Source of the DNA: Arthrobacter sp. M2012083
GTDB taxonomy: Bacteria > Actinomycetota > Actinomycetes > Actinomycetales > Micrococcaceae
Assembly: GCF_000281065.1 (NCBI RefSeq)
Contig: NZ_AKKK01000013.1
Span: 124,001-188,000 of the forward strand
Reading direction: 5' to 3'
DNA: 64,000 nucleotides
The notes under the pieces were generated by a model, which saw only the letters and a program-made list of their open reading frames with translations, did no database searches and was not told the DNA's origin. The translations under genes and the position numbers were made by a program. Below are positions 28,566 to 38,720 of this stretch, piece by piece (within the stretch, counting starts at the first letter, position 1; each line of letters starts with the position of its first letter).

Positions 28566-29785
28566 TTGGCAGCCTCCGGAGCGGGATAGGCGTCGTGGCC
28601 GATACCGATGCCGGCGCCAACTTCGGAGATGACGGGTTTTGCCCCGCGGAAGTTCTCGCAGCAGTTGGGACGGCAGACGTCGTACCAGGGTCCAAGGTCC
28701 GTTACGTGGGGACGCTCGGCGATGTTGTTTTCGACCGTGCGTTCGCAGATCAGGTCCACCAGGCCGGACACGAAAGCCGCGTGGGTACCCGGGGTGGGCA
28801 CACGGGTGGCCTCAATGTTCAGGTTTTTGCAGGTCTCCAGTGCCTCGGTGTCGAGGTCCCAGGCAACTTCCATATGGTCGCTGACGAAACCAAGGGGAAC
28901 GATGACGACACCGCGGACGCCTTCCGGAGCGATCTCCTCAAGGTGGTCATTGATGTCCGGTTCCAGCCAGGGAATGTGCGGCGCGCCCGAGCGGGACTGG
29001 TATACGAGGTCCCAGGCCACGTTCGGTGCCACAGCGTCCATGATGGCTTTGGCGTTGGCAAGGTGCTGTGCAGCGTAGGCGGAACCCTCTGCGAATTCGC
29101 GCGGCTCATCCTCGGACCTGCCTGCGGCTTCTGCATCCCGGGTGGGAATGGAGTGGGTGGCGAACAGGACTCGAATTTTCGAATCCGGGTCCGCTTCGCC
29201 TGCCGCGGCGAGCTTCGCGCGGATCTCCTCCAAGCCGGCAGCCGTTCCCTCGAGGAACGGCTGGACTACGCCGGGGTGGTCGAAGTACTGGCGGATCTTG
29301 TCCACTTCAAGCTTGCCGTCCAAACCGGTTTCGGTCAGCGCGATACCAATGTCCTCGCGGTACTGGCGGCAACTGGAGTAACAGGAGTAGATGCTGGTGG
29401 TGAGCATCAGGATCCGGCGGTGTCCGGCGTCGTAAGCGTCCTGCAGGACAGGCGCGATGTAGGGGTCCCAGTTCCGGTTTCCCCAGAGGACCGGCAATTC
29501 GATGCCGCGCTGTGCCAGTTCAGCCTCGATCGCGGCCTTCAGCTCACGGTTCTGTTGGTTGATGGGGCTGATCCCGCCAAAAGCGCGGTAGTGGTGCGAG
29601 ACCTCTTCGAGGCGCTCATCCGGGATGCCGCGGCCACGGGTGACATTGCGCAGGAAGGGAATGACGTCATCCTGGCCTTCCGGACCACCAAAGGATGCGA
29701 GCAGCACGGCGTCGTACTGCTTGGGTTCCTGCCGTCCACGCTCAGTGACGGCGTTCGGTGCTGTGGAGATAACGGGCTGGGTCAT
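28562..29785 (-). CDS. cpfC: Coproporphyrin ferrochelatase CpfC (HemH)
   Basis: 407 residues. It inserts Fe2+ into coproporphyrin III in the actinobacterial route. DAVLLASFGGPEG, FGGISPINQQNRELK, VLWGNRNWDPYI and the FATHSIPTRD histidine region are visible. Cysteines in YSCYSSCRQY and near the C-terminus in DVCRPNCCENF match the [2Fe-2S] ligands known in actinobacterial ferrochelatases. It overlaps chdC by 4 bases upstream and hemC by 4 bases downstream. Confidence 0.94.
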   Translation of the reverse strand: MTQPVISTAPNAVTERGRQEPKQYDAVLLASFGGPEGQDDVIPFLRNVTRGRGIPDERLEEVSHHYRAFGGISPINQQNRELKAAIEAELAQRGIELPVLWGNRNWDPYIAPVLQDAYDAGHRRILMLTTSIYSCYSSCRQYREDIGIALTETGLDGKLEVDKIRQYFDHPGVVQPFLEGTAAGLEEIRAKLAAAGEADPDSKIRVLFATHSIPTRDAEAAGRSEDEPREFAEGSAYAAQHLANAKAIMDAVAPNVAWDLVYQSRSGAPHIPWLEPDINDHLEEIAPEGVRGVVIVPLGFVSDHMEVAWDLDTEALETCKNLNIEATRVPTPGTHAAFVSGLVDLICERTVENNIAERPHVTDLGPWYDVCRPNCCENFRGAKPVISEVGAGIGIGHDAYPAPEAAK

Positions 29786-30483
29786 GCCAGGACCTCGGCA
29801 ATCTCGGCAGCCGTGACGCGGCGACCGGTGTAGAAGGGGATTTCTTCGCGGACATGGTGGCGCGCTTCGGTGGACCGCAGATGACGCATCAGGTCCACGA
29901 GGTCCACCAATTCAGGTGCTTCGAGGCCGAGGATCCATTCCCAGTCGCCCAAGGCAAACGAGGAGACTGTGTTGGAAATGACCTGTGGGAATTCGCGTCC
30001 AAGAAGGCCATGGTCGCGGAGCATCTTGCCGCGCTCGTCCGTGGGCAGCAGGTACCACTCGTAGGAACGCACAAACGGGTAGACGCAGAGCCAGGTGCTG
30101 GGCTCGACACCGCGGGCGTAGGCGGGCACGTGGCTCTTGGAGAACTCAGCTTCGCGGTGCACGCCCATGGCGGACCAGACGATGTCCGTTCCTGCGAAGA
30201 GCTTGCTGCGGCGGATGGCGCGGACTGCGGATTGCAGGTCCTCCGGCTTGGGCCCATGGAGCCACACCATGATGTCAGCGTCGGAGCGCATGGCCGAGAC
30301 ATCGTAGCTGCCCCGGAGGATCACGCCGCCCTCCGCGAGCTTCTCCGCAAGGGCTTCGAATTCCTGTGCAGCATCGCCGCTGCGCAGGACGTCGGCCGAG
30401 CGCTTGAAGACCGTCCACAGTGTGTAGAACTGTTCTTCGGTTTCAGCAGTTTTAGTGACAGATTCGGCAGAAGTGTGGCTCAT
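29782..30483 (-). CDS. chdC: Coproheme decarboxylase ChdC (HemQ)
   Basis: 233 residues of the chlorite-dismutase fold. This is the last step of the coproporphyrin route: two propionates of coproheme are oxidatively decarboxylated to give heme b. VYPFVRSYEWYLL contains the candidate catalytic Tyr, and MLRDHGLLGREF holds the proximal His. The chlorite dismutase name does not apply in this context. The gene follows an 87-base gap after cgoX that holds a hairpin and a Crp-like site, so it may be the first gene of a sub-operon chdC-cpfC-hemC-hemD-hemB-LLM-hemL. Confidence 0.93.
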   Translation of the reverse strand: MSHTSAESVTKTAETEEQFYTLWTVFKRSADVLRSGDAAQEFEALAEKLAEGGVILRGSYDVSAMRSDADIMVWLHGPKPEDLQSAVRAIRRSKLFAGTDIVWSAMGVHREAEFSKSHVPAYARGVEPSTWLCVYPFVRSYEWYLLPTDERGKMLRDHGLLGREFPQVISNTVSSFALGDWEWILGLEAPELVDLVDLMRHLRSTEARHHVREEIPFYTGRRVTAAEIAEVLA

Positions 30484-30523
30484 GGTTCAAGTTTGCCCCG
30501 TGCCAGCCCCTAAGTCGAAACGG

Positions 30524-30550
30524 ATCACTTCTACAAGCCGTAGAAGTGAT
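30524..30550 (-). promoter_or_regulatory. Perfect 11-bp inverted repeat between cgoX and chdC
   Basis: ATCACTTCTAC (30524-30534) pairs with GTAGAAGTGAT (30540-30550) around a 5-base loop. It is AT-richer than its surroundings. It could be an operator or an attenuator hairpin; no T-run follows. Confidence 0.6.
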
Positions 30551-30560
30551 GTAAATCACA
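30545..30560 (-). promoter_or_regulatory. Crp/GlxR-like binding site upstream of chdC
   Basis: On the minus strand it reads TGTGA-N6-TCACT, nine of ten matches to TGTGA-N6-TCACA. It overlaps one arm of the inverted repeat and lies about 62 bases before the chdC start. Confidence 0.45.
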
Positions 30561-30570
30561 AACCAGGCAG

Positions 30571-32055
30571 TCAGTCGGCCCGTACGGCGGCGAGTTGCGA
30601 CCGCGTATCAGCCACTACTGCGGCAAGGCCGTTTCCGGCCAACCAGCCGCCCACCACGGTAAGGCCGTCCGCCGTGGCGCACAGCTGGCGGACTTGCGCC
30701 ACGCGCTGTTTATGACCGACGGCGGCGAACGGCAAGGCGCCCGCCCACCGCACCACATCCCAGTCAACGATGTCCGCCTGGGATATGGGAACGGTCAGCA
30801 GCGCGGAAGCATCTTCCAAAGCTGCGGCCAGCAGTGATTCATCATCGAGGACAACATCCCCGCCCCCGCCGGCTTCTTCGCGCCGACCGTAGGAAAGACG
30901 CACAACGTGCGTGCCGGGACCGGCTTCGTCAGCCAGCCAGTCCCATTTGGCCGTCGCATGCGTCAGCGCCTTGGCCTTGATCCCCGGGGTTTCAGGTGCC
31001 ACCAGGATCCCCGTCCCCCGCGGCCTGCCATCGAGTTGGGGCAAGTCCACCACCATCGTCACGAGACTCACCAACGGTCCGGGAGCCGGGCGGAGGCTGG
31101 ACAGCCCAGGCAAGGACTTCTCCAGCAGCCCAACGGCGGCCGGGCCGTCAAGCGCGACCACCAGACGGCCGGCGTCGTACGTGGTATTCCCGGCAGTGAC
31201 CCGCCAGCCCTCCCGCGTCTTCACGACGTCGTCGGCGTGCTGGCCGGAGAGCAACCTGACTCCACGTTCCCCCAGGTCCGCCACGAGCGCGTCCACCAGG
31301 GTGTTCATTCCACCTTTCAAGCCCGCGACCGCGGAACCCGCCTTAGCCTGTCCGGACGAACCTCCGGACGCCCCGCCGGAACCGGCCGGGGAAACCTTGG
31401 CGGTTTTGCGTTGAGCCGCAACAGCGGCAGCCAATGAGCCCTGGGCGCGGATGCCTGCGCGCAGCCCGGGGGCCACCATGTCAACATCCAAGAGGGCTGG
31501 GTCGGCCGAGTGAACGCCACCCACTACGGGTGAAACAAGCCGGTCAAGAACTTTTTTGCCCATGCGGGCACGAACCAAGGAGGAAACGCTGGTGACGTCT
31601 GCGGACGTTCCGACGGAGGCCGGAAGCCAGCGGTCCATGGAGGCCCTGATGGCTCCGGCGAGGCCCAAAGAACGCCGCACCTCCGGGTCCCACGGGTTCG
31701 CCGGGATTCCAAGCACTCCAGTTTTGGGGAGCTCCTGCGGGCCGTCCGGCAGTTGCACCCAAGCGCCACCCGGGTGCGGAGCCACGATCCGGTCCGCCAG
31801 TCCAAGCTCACGCGCGAGGTCGGCTACAGCTGTGGACCGGGTAGCGAACGATTCCGCCCCGCTGTCCAAGCGCAGCCCCGCAACAACATGGCTGCCCACG
31901 CAGCCACCCCAGGCCAGGCTTGATTCAAGGACAGTAACCGCAGAACCGGACGCGGCCAGTTCCCGTGCGGCGATCAGGCCCGAGATGCCACCGCCCACTA
32001 CGACGGCGGTTGGTCCTGGAGCTGTTGCCTTGGACGTCGCGTGTCCCCCGCGCAT
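30571..32055 (-). CDS. cgoX: Coproporphyrinogen III oxidase CgoX (HemY/HemG-type, FAD)
   Basis: 494 residues. It is an FAD flavoprotein that oxidises coproporphyrinogen III to coproporphyrin III in this route. The Rossmann motif AVVVGGGISGLIAARELA lies at about residues 17-34, followed by a Glu-ending strand (VTVLES). Further typical regions are GAESFATRSTAV, GGVHSADPALLDVDM and the C-terminal VVGGWLAGNGLAAVVAD. A Gly/Ser/Ala-rich insertion near residue 220 (GSGGASGGSSGQ) is unusual. It starts 5 bases after the hemE stop. Confidence 0.93.
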   Translation of the reverse strand: MRGGHATSKATAPGPTAVVVGGGISGLIAARELAASGSAVTVLESSLAWGGCVGSHVVAGLRLDSGAESFATRSTAVADLARELGLADRIVAPHPGGAWVQLPDGPQELPKTGVLGIPANPWDPEVRRSLGLAGAIRASMDRWLPASVGTSADVTSVSSLVRARMGKKVLDRLVSPVVGGVHSADPALLDVDMVAPGLRAGIRAQGSLAAAVAAQRKTAKVSPAGSGGASGGSSGQAKAGSAVAGLKGGMNTLVDALVADLGERGVRLLSGQHADDVVKTREGWRVTAGNTTYDAGRLVVALDGPAAVGLLEKSLPGLSSLRPAPGPLVSLVTMVVDLPQLDGRPRGTGILVAPETPGIKAKALTHATAKWDWLADEAGPGTHVVRLSYGRREEAGGGGDVVLDDESLLAAALEDASALLTVPISQADIVDWDVVRWAGALPFAAVGHKQRVAQVRQLCATADGLTVVGGWLAGNGLAAVVADTRSQLAAVRAD

Positions 32056-32060
32056 TGTCC

Positions 32061-33176
32061 CTACTCCGCGGGGATGGAGTGAATGAGCTCCACGACGCTC
32101 GTCAGGACTGTGGGGTCCGTTTCGGGGGGAACGCCGTGACCGAGGTTCAGTACGTGGCCCGGGGCGTGGGAACCGGCGGCGATGACTTCGCGGACGTGGG
32201 CTTCAAGGACCTCCCACGGGGCAGACAGAAGAGCGGGGTCGATGTTGCCCTGCAGCGGCACGGTGCCACCGAGCCGACGGTTGGCCTCGTCCAAGGGCAG
32301 CCGGTAATCCACGCCCACGACGTCCACTCCAACGTCGCGCATGGCAACCAGCAGTTCGGAGGTGCCGGTGCCGAAGTGGATCAGCGGCGCCCCGAGTCCG
32401 CGTACGTGGTCAAGCGCGCGGGTGGATGCCGGCGCCACGTATTTGGTGTAGTCAGTCAGGCCCAGCGATCCTGCCCACGAGTCGAAGAGCTGCGCTGCCG
32501 AGGCGCCCGCCTCAAGTTGGGCCTGGAGGAACATACCGGAGGTATCGGCAGCCCAGTTGGCCAGCGCGGCCCAGGTCTCGGGATCCGCGTGCATCATGGT
32601 CCGCGGGCCGAGGTGGTCACGCGAAGGCTTCCCTTCAACCATGTAAGCAGCGAGGGTGAATGGTGCGCCGGCAAAGCCGATAAGGGGCGTCCTTCCCAGT
32701 TCGGCAACCGTCAGGCGAACGGCTTCCCGGATGGGCTCCAGCGCTTCCCACGTCAACGTGGGCAGCGCGGCAACGTCAGCAGCTGTCCGGACCGGCTTTT
32801 CCAGGACAGGTCCCACACCGGGGACGATGTCCACACCGACGCCCGCCAGCTTCAGCGGAATGACGATGTCGGAGAAGAAAATGGCGGCGTCCACATCGTG
32901 GCGGCGAACAGGTTGGAGGGTAATCTCGGCGGCGAGTTCCGGGCGGAGGCAGGAGTCCAGCATGGCCACGCCCTCGCGTACCTTGAGGTACTCCGGAAGG
33001 GAACGGCCGGCCTGGCGCATGAACCATACCGGCCGGCGGGAGGGCGTGCCGCCGCGGTATGCCGTGATCAGCGGTGAGTCCGAGGTCCGACCGTCTTTCA
33101 GCGGGTGGTTGGCGTCGAGGGTTCCCGCCGGGGCGTTGGAGGCCGTACTGTTGGATGCTGCCGCGCTAGAAGTCAT
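32061..33176 (-). CDS. hemE: Uroporphyrinogen decarboxylase HemE
   Basis: 371 residues from the ATG at 33176 with GAAGG close upstream; the open frame continues to 33263 without a plausible start. It removes four carboxylates from uroporphyrinogen III to give coproporphyrinogen [52 protein letters not shown] and [13 protein letters not shown] are family hallmarks. The first ~28 residues are Ala/Ser/Asn-rich and non-conserved. It heads the minus-strand heme run, divergent from hemA. Confidence 0.95.
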   Translation of the reverse strand: MTSSAAASNSTASNAPAGTLDANHPLKDGRTSDSPLITAYRGGTPSRRPVWFMRQAGRSLPEYLKVREGVAMLDSCLRPELAAEITLQPVRRHDVDAAIFFSDIVIPLKLAGVGVDIVPGVGPVLEKPVRTAADVAALPTLTWEALEPIREAVRLTVAELGRTPLIGFAGAPFTLAAYMVEGKPSRDHLGPRTMMHADPETWAALANWAADTSGMFLQAQLEAGASAAQLFDSWAGSLGLTDYTKYVAPASTRALDHVRGLGAPLIHFGTGTSELLVAMRDVGVDVVGVDYRLPLDEANRRLGGTVPLQGNIDPALLSAPWEVLEAHVREVIAAGSHAPGHVLNLGHGVPPETDPTVLTSVVELIHSIPAE

Positions 33177-33270
33177 GCCTTCGATTGTGCCGAAAATCCG
33201 GGGCAAAAGATAACGACAAGCTGTCACGTCGCGCCCCGCCCGGGCCGTTGTGGCCGGGATCACTCGCCTG

Positions 33271-33286
33271 CGTGTGGATCACCACG
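33271..33286. promoter_or_regulatory. Imperfect palindrome upstream of hemA (candidate operator)
   Basis: CGTG-TG-GATC-AC-CACG is symmetrical at 12 of 16 positions. It lies just before the hemA -35 hexamer in the divergent hemE-hemA region. Confidence 0.35.
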
Positions 33287-33294
33287 GCGCCACA

Positions 33295-33325
33295 TTGTTC
33301 TACCGGGCTACGAAAAAGCTATGAT
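33295..33325 (+). promoter_or_regulatory. Candidate hemA promoter
   Basis: TTGTTC (33295-33300) and TATGAT (33320-33325) are 19 bases apart. The start codon at 33335 is 10 bases downstream, so the leader would be only a few bases. Confidence 0.45.
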
Positions 33326-33334
33326 TGGGGTGCT

Positions 33335-34657
33335 GTGGTTCTTTTCTCATTGGTGGCTACACACGCCGACATCGACCTCGAAACTGTCGCTCAGTTGAGC
33401 AACGGTTCCTCTGAGCTTGCCTCGGCAGCCCTGACAGACTCCTCCGTGGTCTCCGGAGCCGTGGTCCTGGCCACGTGCAACCGCTACGAGGTTTACGGCG
33501 AAACTGCCAACGGCGCAGACCTTGAGGCAGCCCGTTCCGCCCTCGTTTCACAGATCAGCGAGCTCAGCGGCCTCAATGAGCAACTCGTCTCCCGCTCCTT
33601 TGCCACGCACACTGGCCCGGATGTCACCCGGCACCTCTTCGCTGTGAGCGCCGGACTGGATTCAGCCGTAGTGGGTGAGCGTGAAATTGCAGGCCAGGTT
33701 CGCCGGGCGCTGATCACTGCCCAGCAGGAAGGCACCGCCAGCTCCGGCCTCGTGCGTCTCTTCCAGGCAGCATCCAAGACCGCCAAGGATGTTGGTGCGC
33801 AAACTGCCCTCGGCTCCCGTGGGCTTTCGATCGTCTCTGTCGCATTGGACCTGGCCACCGACCTCGCCGAGAACGACGATTGGTCCACCAAGAAAGTGGT
33901 CGTCTTCGGAACCGGGGCCTACGCCGGCGCTACCATGTCGCTTCTCCGTGAGCGCGGCTGCACGGATGTTTCCGTTTATTCTTCGTCCGGCCGTGCTGAA
34001 GGCTTCGTCGCGACCCGCGGTGGGACAGCACTCGATGCCGACACTCTTCCCGCTGCTGTTGCCGCAGCTGACGTCATGATCGGCTGCAGCGGCTCCGACA
34101 ACCGGGTGGAGGCGGAAGACCTTGCCCGTGTCCGGGCAAATTCGGGCAAGCCTTTGATTGCGATCGACCTCGCTCTCACCCATGATTTTGATCCCGCAGT
34201 GGGCGAACTCGACGGCGTTGAGCTCCTGACGCTCGAATCCGTTCGGCTCGCTGCTCCGCAGGAACAAGCGGAGTCACTCTCGCAGGCCAGCGCAATCGTC
34301 AACGGCGCTGCCACGTCGTTCGAGTCCGAACGCGAAGCCCGCTCGGTGGACACCGCCATCGTGGCGCTCCGCCGCCACACCATGAACGTCCTTGACGCGG
34401 AAATGGAAAAAGTCCGCGCCCGTCACGGTTGTACTGCCGCTGCGGAAGAGGTGGAGTTCGCCCTGCGCCGGATGGTCAAGCAGCTGCTGCACATCCCCAC
34501 CGTCCGGGCGCGTGAACTGGCAGCAAACGGCCAGCAGGACGACTACGTTGCCGCGCTCGAAGCCCTCTACGGCATCCAGGTGGAACAGCCCCAGGCCGTA
34601 GCCCCGTCCGCCGAGTGTCCGGTGGACCACGAGCAACTCCGCTCCGAAAGCGCCTAG
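33335..34657 (+). CDS. hemA: Glutamyl-tRNA reductase HemA
   Basis: 440 residues from a GTG at 33335. The open frame extends upstream to 33185, but conserved sequence begins at [13 protein letters not shown]. It reduces Glu-tRNA(Glu) to glutamate-1-semialdehyde, the first committed step. The nucleophile Cys is in [30 protein letters not shown] follows, and an NADPH-binding [10 protein letters not shown] and a C-terminal dimerisation helix are present. It is divergent from the other heme genes, so its control can differ from theirs. Confidence 0.95.
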   Translation: MVLFSLVATHADIDLETVAQLSNGSSELASAALTDSSVVSGAVVLATCNRYEVYGETANGADLEAARSALVSQISELSGLNEQLVSRSFATHTGPDVTRHLFAVSAGLDSAVVGEREIAGQVRRALITAQQEGTASSGLVRLFQAASKTAKDVGAQTALGSRGLSIVSVALDLATDLAENDDWSTKKVVVFGTGAYAGATMSLLRERGCTDVSVYSSSGRAEGFVATRGGTALDADTLPAAVAAADVMIGCSGSDNRVEAEDLARVRANSGKPLIAIDLALTHDFDPAVGELDGVELLTLESVRLAAPQEQAESLSQASAIVNGAATSFESEREARSVDTAIVALRRHTMNVLDAEMEKVRARHGCTAAAEEVEFALRRMVKQLLHIPTVRARELAANGQQDDYVAALEALYGIQVEQPQAVAPSAECPVDHEQLRSESA

Positions 34658-34697
34658 CCGCCAAGTCGCCGCCCGCTGGTCAGCTGCGGCGCGGTTA

Positions 34698-34711
34698 GGT
34701 GGGCGCCCACC
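34698..34711. terminator. Palindrome between convergent hemA and moeZ
   Basis: GGTGGGCGCCCACC is a perfect 14-base palindrome inside a longer imperfect inverted repeat, located in the 61-base gap between two gene ends. Confidence 0.45.
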
Positions 34712-34718
34712 CTACCGT

Positions 34719-35921
34719 CTAGTAGACGGGCTTCTGCGGCTCCACATCCCGCACCCAGGCGAGGATACCGCCGTCGAGATGGCTGACGCGGGTATAGCCC
34801 GCTTTCTGCGCCGCTTCCAGGACTGCGGCCGAGCGCGTCCCGGCCTTGCAGTGGAACACTATGTCCCTGTCCTGCGGCAGCTCTACCCACGCCTCGCCGG
34901 AGAGAATGCGGCCCTGTGGAATGAGGCGCGAGCCATCGATGCTCACGATGCTGTGCTCGCCGGACTCACGGACATCCACGAGTTCGAAGTCCCGCTCCCC
35001 CAGCTCCCGTTCGGCAAGCATCCCGGCGAGGTCCTTGGCGGTAACAGTGTGCGCCTGATCCGTGGCCGCCGGTGGCGTCACGCCGCAGAAGGCTTCGTAG
35101 TCGGTCAGTTCAGTGATGGGTTCGGCTTCCGGATCCTTGGAGACCTTGATCTCGCGCCAGCTGCCGCCAAGAGCATCAAAGAGCGCCACACGGCCCAGCA
35201 ATGAACGCCCGACGCCGGTGATCAGCTTCACGGCCTCGGTCACCATGAGCGATCCAACCGCTGCGCACAGCATGCCGAACACCCCGCCCTCGCCACAGGA
35301 CGGCACAGACCCCGCGGGAGGCGCTTCAGGGTAGAGATCCCTGTATGTAGGCCCGTGTTCGGCCCAGAAGACGCTCACTTGGCCGTCAAAACGGAAGATG
35401 GAGCCCCAGACATAGGGCTTACCGAGGATGGCAGCGGCGTCGTTCACCAAGTATCGCGTGGCGAAGTTGTCGGCGCCGTCCAGGATGAGGTCATATTGCG
35501 CAAACAGCTCCAGCGCGTTGGAAGAGTCCAGCCGCATGTCATGCAGGACCACGTTGACCAAGGGATTGAGCTCGGCAATGGCATTGCGTGCGGATTCGAT
35601 CTTGGGCGTACCCACGTCCTTCACACCATGGATGACCTGTCGCTGCAGATTGCTGAGGTCCACCACGTCGTCGTCCACGATGCCAAGGGTGCCCACGCCA
35701 GCGGCGGCCAGGTACAGCAGTGCCGGGGACCCGAGGCCTCCGGCGCCGATGACGAGGACTTTGGCATTCTTAAGCCTGCGTTGGCCCAGTGCGCCAATTT
35801 CAGGAATGATGAGGTGCCGGGAGTACCGCTCCACCTCGGCGGGAGTGAGTTGGGCGGCAGGTTCGACCAGGGGCGGCAGGACAGCGGGCGCAGCAGTGTG
35901 GGCAGCAACAATTGAGGCCAT
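34719..35921 (-). CDS. moeZ: MoeZ-type E1-like adenylyltransferase with rhodanese domain
   Basis: 400 residues. The ThiF/MoeB domain (about 30-265) has VLVIGAGGLGSPALLYLAAAG for ATP binding, DLSNLQRQVIHG and the YEAFCGV Cys region. The C-terminal rhodanese domain (about 295-395) has an active-site loop HCKAGTRSA. Such proteins adenylate and sulfurate the C-terminal GG of small carrier proteins such as MoaD, ThiS or CysO. The nearby thiS makes ThiS a plausible client. Rv3206c holds the same relative position. TACATT lies 5 bases before the ATG, suggesting a leaderless transcript. Confidence 0.9.
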   Translation of the reverse strand: MASIVAAHTAAPAVLPPLVEPAAQLTPAEVERYSRHLIIPEIGALGQRRLKNAKVLVIGAGGLGSPALLYLAAAGVGTLGIVDDDVVDLSNLQRQVIHGVKDVGTPKIESARNAIAELNPLVNVVLHDMRLDSSNALELFAQYDLILDGADNFATRYLVNDAAAILGKPYVWGSIFRFDGQVSVFWAEHGPTYRDLYPEAPPAGSVPSCGEGGVFGMLCAAVGSLMVTEAVKLITGVGRSLLGRVALFDALGGSWREIKVSKDPEAEPITELTDYEAFCGVTPPAATDQAHTVTAKDLAGMLAERELGERDFELVDVRESGEHSIVSIDGSRLIPQGRILSGEAWVELPQDRDIVFHCKAGTRSAAVLEAAQKAGYTRVSHLDGGILAWVRDVEPQKPVY

Positions 35922-35926
35922 ACCCC

Positions 35927-35932
35927 AATGTA
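35927..35932 (-). promoter_or_regulatory. -10 box TACATT of moeZ (near-leaderless)
   Basis: Five bases before the ATG at 35921. Confidence 0.4.
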
Positions 35933-36005
35933 TGCCTGCAGATGCCGCCCGGTCATATTACCCCCCGGTAGAGTAGTCATAACTGCAAAGGAAAGGCGGC
36001 AGACT

Positions 36006-36662
36006 GTGGCTGACGGCACACGGGCAAACGATGGAGCACCGGCCAAGCTGGAACGGGCGGGTACAACGCGTTCACCAAGGTTGCCGCGGGACGAGCGCCG
36101 CGCACAGCTGTTGAACGCGGCATTGGAAGTTTTTGTCTCCAACGGTTTCCACGGTGCGGCCATGGACGAAATCGCAGAAGCCGCACATGTGAGCAAACCA
36201 GTGCTTTACCAGCACTTCCCGTCCAAGCGTGAGCTGTATATGGCCCTCCTGGACAGCCACTTGGCAACCTTGACGCAGCTGATGCTCGACGCCTTGAACT
36301 CCACCACGGACAACAAGGAACGCGTCAAGGCCGTCATGCGCGCCTACTACAGGTTCATCGCCGACGACGACCAAGCCCACCGCCTGGTATTCGAGTCGGA
36401 CCTCATTAACGACCCCGACGTCAGCTCGCGTTTGGAGACTTTCAACAAAACGTTCGCGGACGCCGTGGCCCACGTGATTGCCGAGGACACCAAGCTGCCC
36501 CCGCTTGAAGCACAGCTCCTCGGGCGTGGTTTGGCCGGAATGGCGCAGGTCAGCGCCCGTTATTGGCTTGAAACGGATGGAAACCTGGACCTCGATGTGG
36601 CCAGCGATCTGATCTATCGTTTAGCTTGGCGCGGAATCAGTCGCTTCCCCAAAGAGTCCTAG
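36006..36662 (+). CDS. TetR-family transcriptional regulator
   Basis: 218 residues from a GTG at 36006 with GAAAGG about 10 bases upstream. The HTH is clear: RRAQLLNAALEVFVSNGFHG, then AAMDEIAEAAHVSKPVLYQH and FPSKRELY (about residues 28-75). The C-terminal ligand domain resembles the Rv3208 group (AYYRFIADDDQAHRLVFESD). It is divergent from moeZ across 84 bases and sits next to DUF3107, as in mycobacteria. Its targets are unknown; autoregulation or control of moeZ would be the first guess from position. Confidence 0.88.
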   Translation: MADGTRANDGAPAKLERAGTTRSPRLPRDERRAQLLNAALEVFVSNGFHGAAMDEIAEAAHVSKPVLYQHFPSKRELYMALLDSHLATLTQLMLDALNSTTDNKERVKAVMRAYYRFIADDDQAHRLVFESDLINDPDVSSRLETFNKTFADAVAHVIAEDTKLPPLEAQLLGRGLAGMAQVSARYWLETDGNLDLDVASDLIYRLAWRGISRFPKES

Positions 36663-36712
36663 GCTACAAATAGAGGACTGACTTAACCCTTGATTGGCTT
36701 GGAGGCCTTGCT

Positions 36713-36937
36713 GTGGAAGTAAAGATCGGCATTCAGAACGTTGGCCGTGAGATCGTGCTCGAATCCGCTTTGGATGCCGACGCGGTTGCCAAGATCGTGG
36801 CCGAGGCCGTGACCAAGGGCTCCGAACTCCGCCTCACGGACGAAAAGGGCCGCCAGATCATCGTTCCGGGCAACGTCCTGGGTTACGTGGAGATCGGCGC
36901 CGAGGAAGTTCGCCGCGTAGGCTTCGGCGCCCTCTAG
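36713..36937 (+). CDS. DUF3107 family small protein
   Basis: 74 residues starting at a GTG with GGAGG 8 bases upstream. The whole length matches DUF3107 (VEVKIGIQNVGREIVLES at the start, GAEEVRRVGFGAL at the end), a compact actinobacterial protein of unknown function (TB9.4/Rv3208A-like). It lies 50 bases after the TetR gene on the same strand, a conserved pair. Confidence 0.85.
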   Translation: MEVKIGIQNVGREIVLESALDADAVAKIVAEAVTKGSELRLTDEKGRQIIVPGNVLGYVEIGAEEVRRVGFGAL

Positions 36938-36975
36938 CCCTTTCTTCACGTCTCGTCGTCCGCTAAGGAGTTTTC

Positions 36976-37278
36976 ATGCTTTCTCTCGTCGTGGTGGTCC
37001 TGGCCACCATTGCCACCGGATTCATCGTGTGGGCCAACGACAAGCGGCACGGCAAGTACGGGATCGCGCTGCCGGCCGGCGTCTCAGCAGCTGTCGGTAC
37101 CCTGAGCTGGATCGCATTCATCAGCGCCGGATTGGGCTACCAGCCGGGGGCGACATGGATTCCGTGGGTCCTGCCAATTGTGCTCGGGACTGCCGCGGCG
37201 GTTGCCGTGGTGCTCTTCCTGGGCCGGACCCGAACGAAGCACGATACTGCGGCGCTCACCAAGGCCCTGCGGCTTTAG
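36976..37278 (+). CDS. Small integral membrane protein, unknown function
   Basis: 100 residues with three predicted membrane helices (about 2-20, 32-55 and 65-88) and a basic C-terminal tail (GRTRTKHDTAALTK). AAGGAG lies 6 bases before the ATG. It follows DUF3107 by 38 bases, so co-transcription is likely. I do not recognise a named family beyond actinobacterial hypothetical membrane proteins. Confidence 0.75.
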   Translation: MLSLVVVVLATIATGFIVWANDKRHGKYGIALPAGVSAAVGTLSWIAFISAGLGYQPGATWIPWVLPIVLGTAAAVAVVLFLGRTRTKHDTAALTKALRL

Positions 37279-37288
37279 GCGTTAGTAA

Positions 37289-37320
37289 TTGTGACCGTCA
37301 CTTGGAGGTGGCGGTCACAA
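37289..37320. terminator. Bidirectional terminator hairpin
   Basis: A 13-bp stem with one G-T pair (37289-37301 with 37308-37320) and a 6-base loop lies between convergent genes. Confidence 0.75.
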
Positions 37321-37334
37321 CTGCTTAAGCGACT

Positions 37335-37670
37335 TTACGACGCCGGATACCGCTCAGGCTGCGCGGCTGCACCTATCCTTGCGGCCGCTTCGCTCACAGC
37401 GGAGGCAGCGGCAACGTCACGTTTGGTCACTTGGCCGCCCGCATCGTGGGATACGTAGCGGAGGAAAACCCTGTTGTAGCGCCATTCCAGGTCCGGATGA
37501 TGATTTTGATCCTCAGCGATCCCTCCAACCGCGGCGATGAGCGCAAGCGCGTCCGCCGCCGTCGAGGTTTTGTAGACAGTCACCAGGCCACCCTGGTACT
37601 TCCAGTCCGGAAGATCCCCGAGGGCATCGTTGATGGCTGCTTCAGTCAATTGGTCTTCCGTGCCTGCCAT
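37335..37670 (-). CDS. Pterin-4a-carbinolamine dehydratase-family protein
   Basis: 111 residues. The DCoH/PCD motif is present (EDQNHHPDLEWRYNRVFLRYVSHD split across residues about 52-75), with the two adjacent His and the downstream H-D. The enzyme dehydrates 4a-hydroxytetrahydrobiopterin. Actinobacteria without aromatic hydroxylases also keep it, so another pterin role is possible. It lies 13 bases after thiG on the same strand and may be transcribed from the TPP-controlled operon. Confidence 0.85.
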   Translation of the reverse strand: MAGTEDQLTEAAINDALGDLPDWKYQGGLVTVYKTSTAADALALIAAVGGIAEDQNHHPDLEWRYNRVFLRYVSHDAGGQVTKRDVAAASAVSEAAARIGAAAQPERYPAS

Positions 37671-37683
37671 GACTGCTCCTTCA

Positions 37684-38716
<1,033 letters not shown>

Positions 38717-38720
<4 letters not shown>

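Noticed and set aside
29782..30483. Chlorite dismutase
   Set aside because: Same fold, but the position between cgoX and cpfC and the HGxxGR motif fit coproheme decarboxylase.
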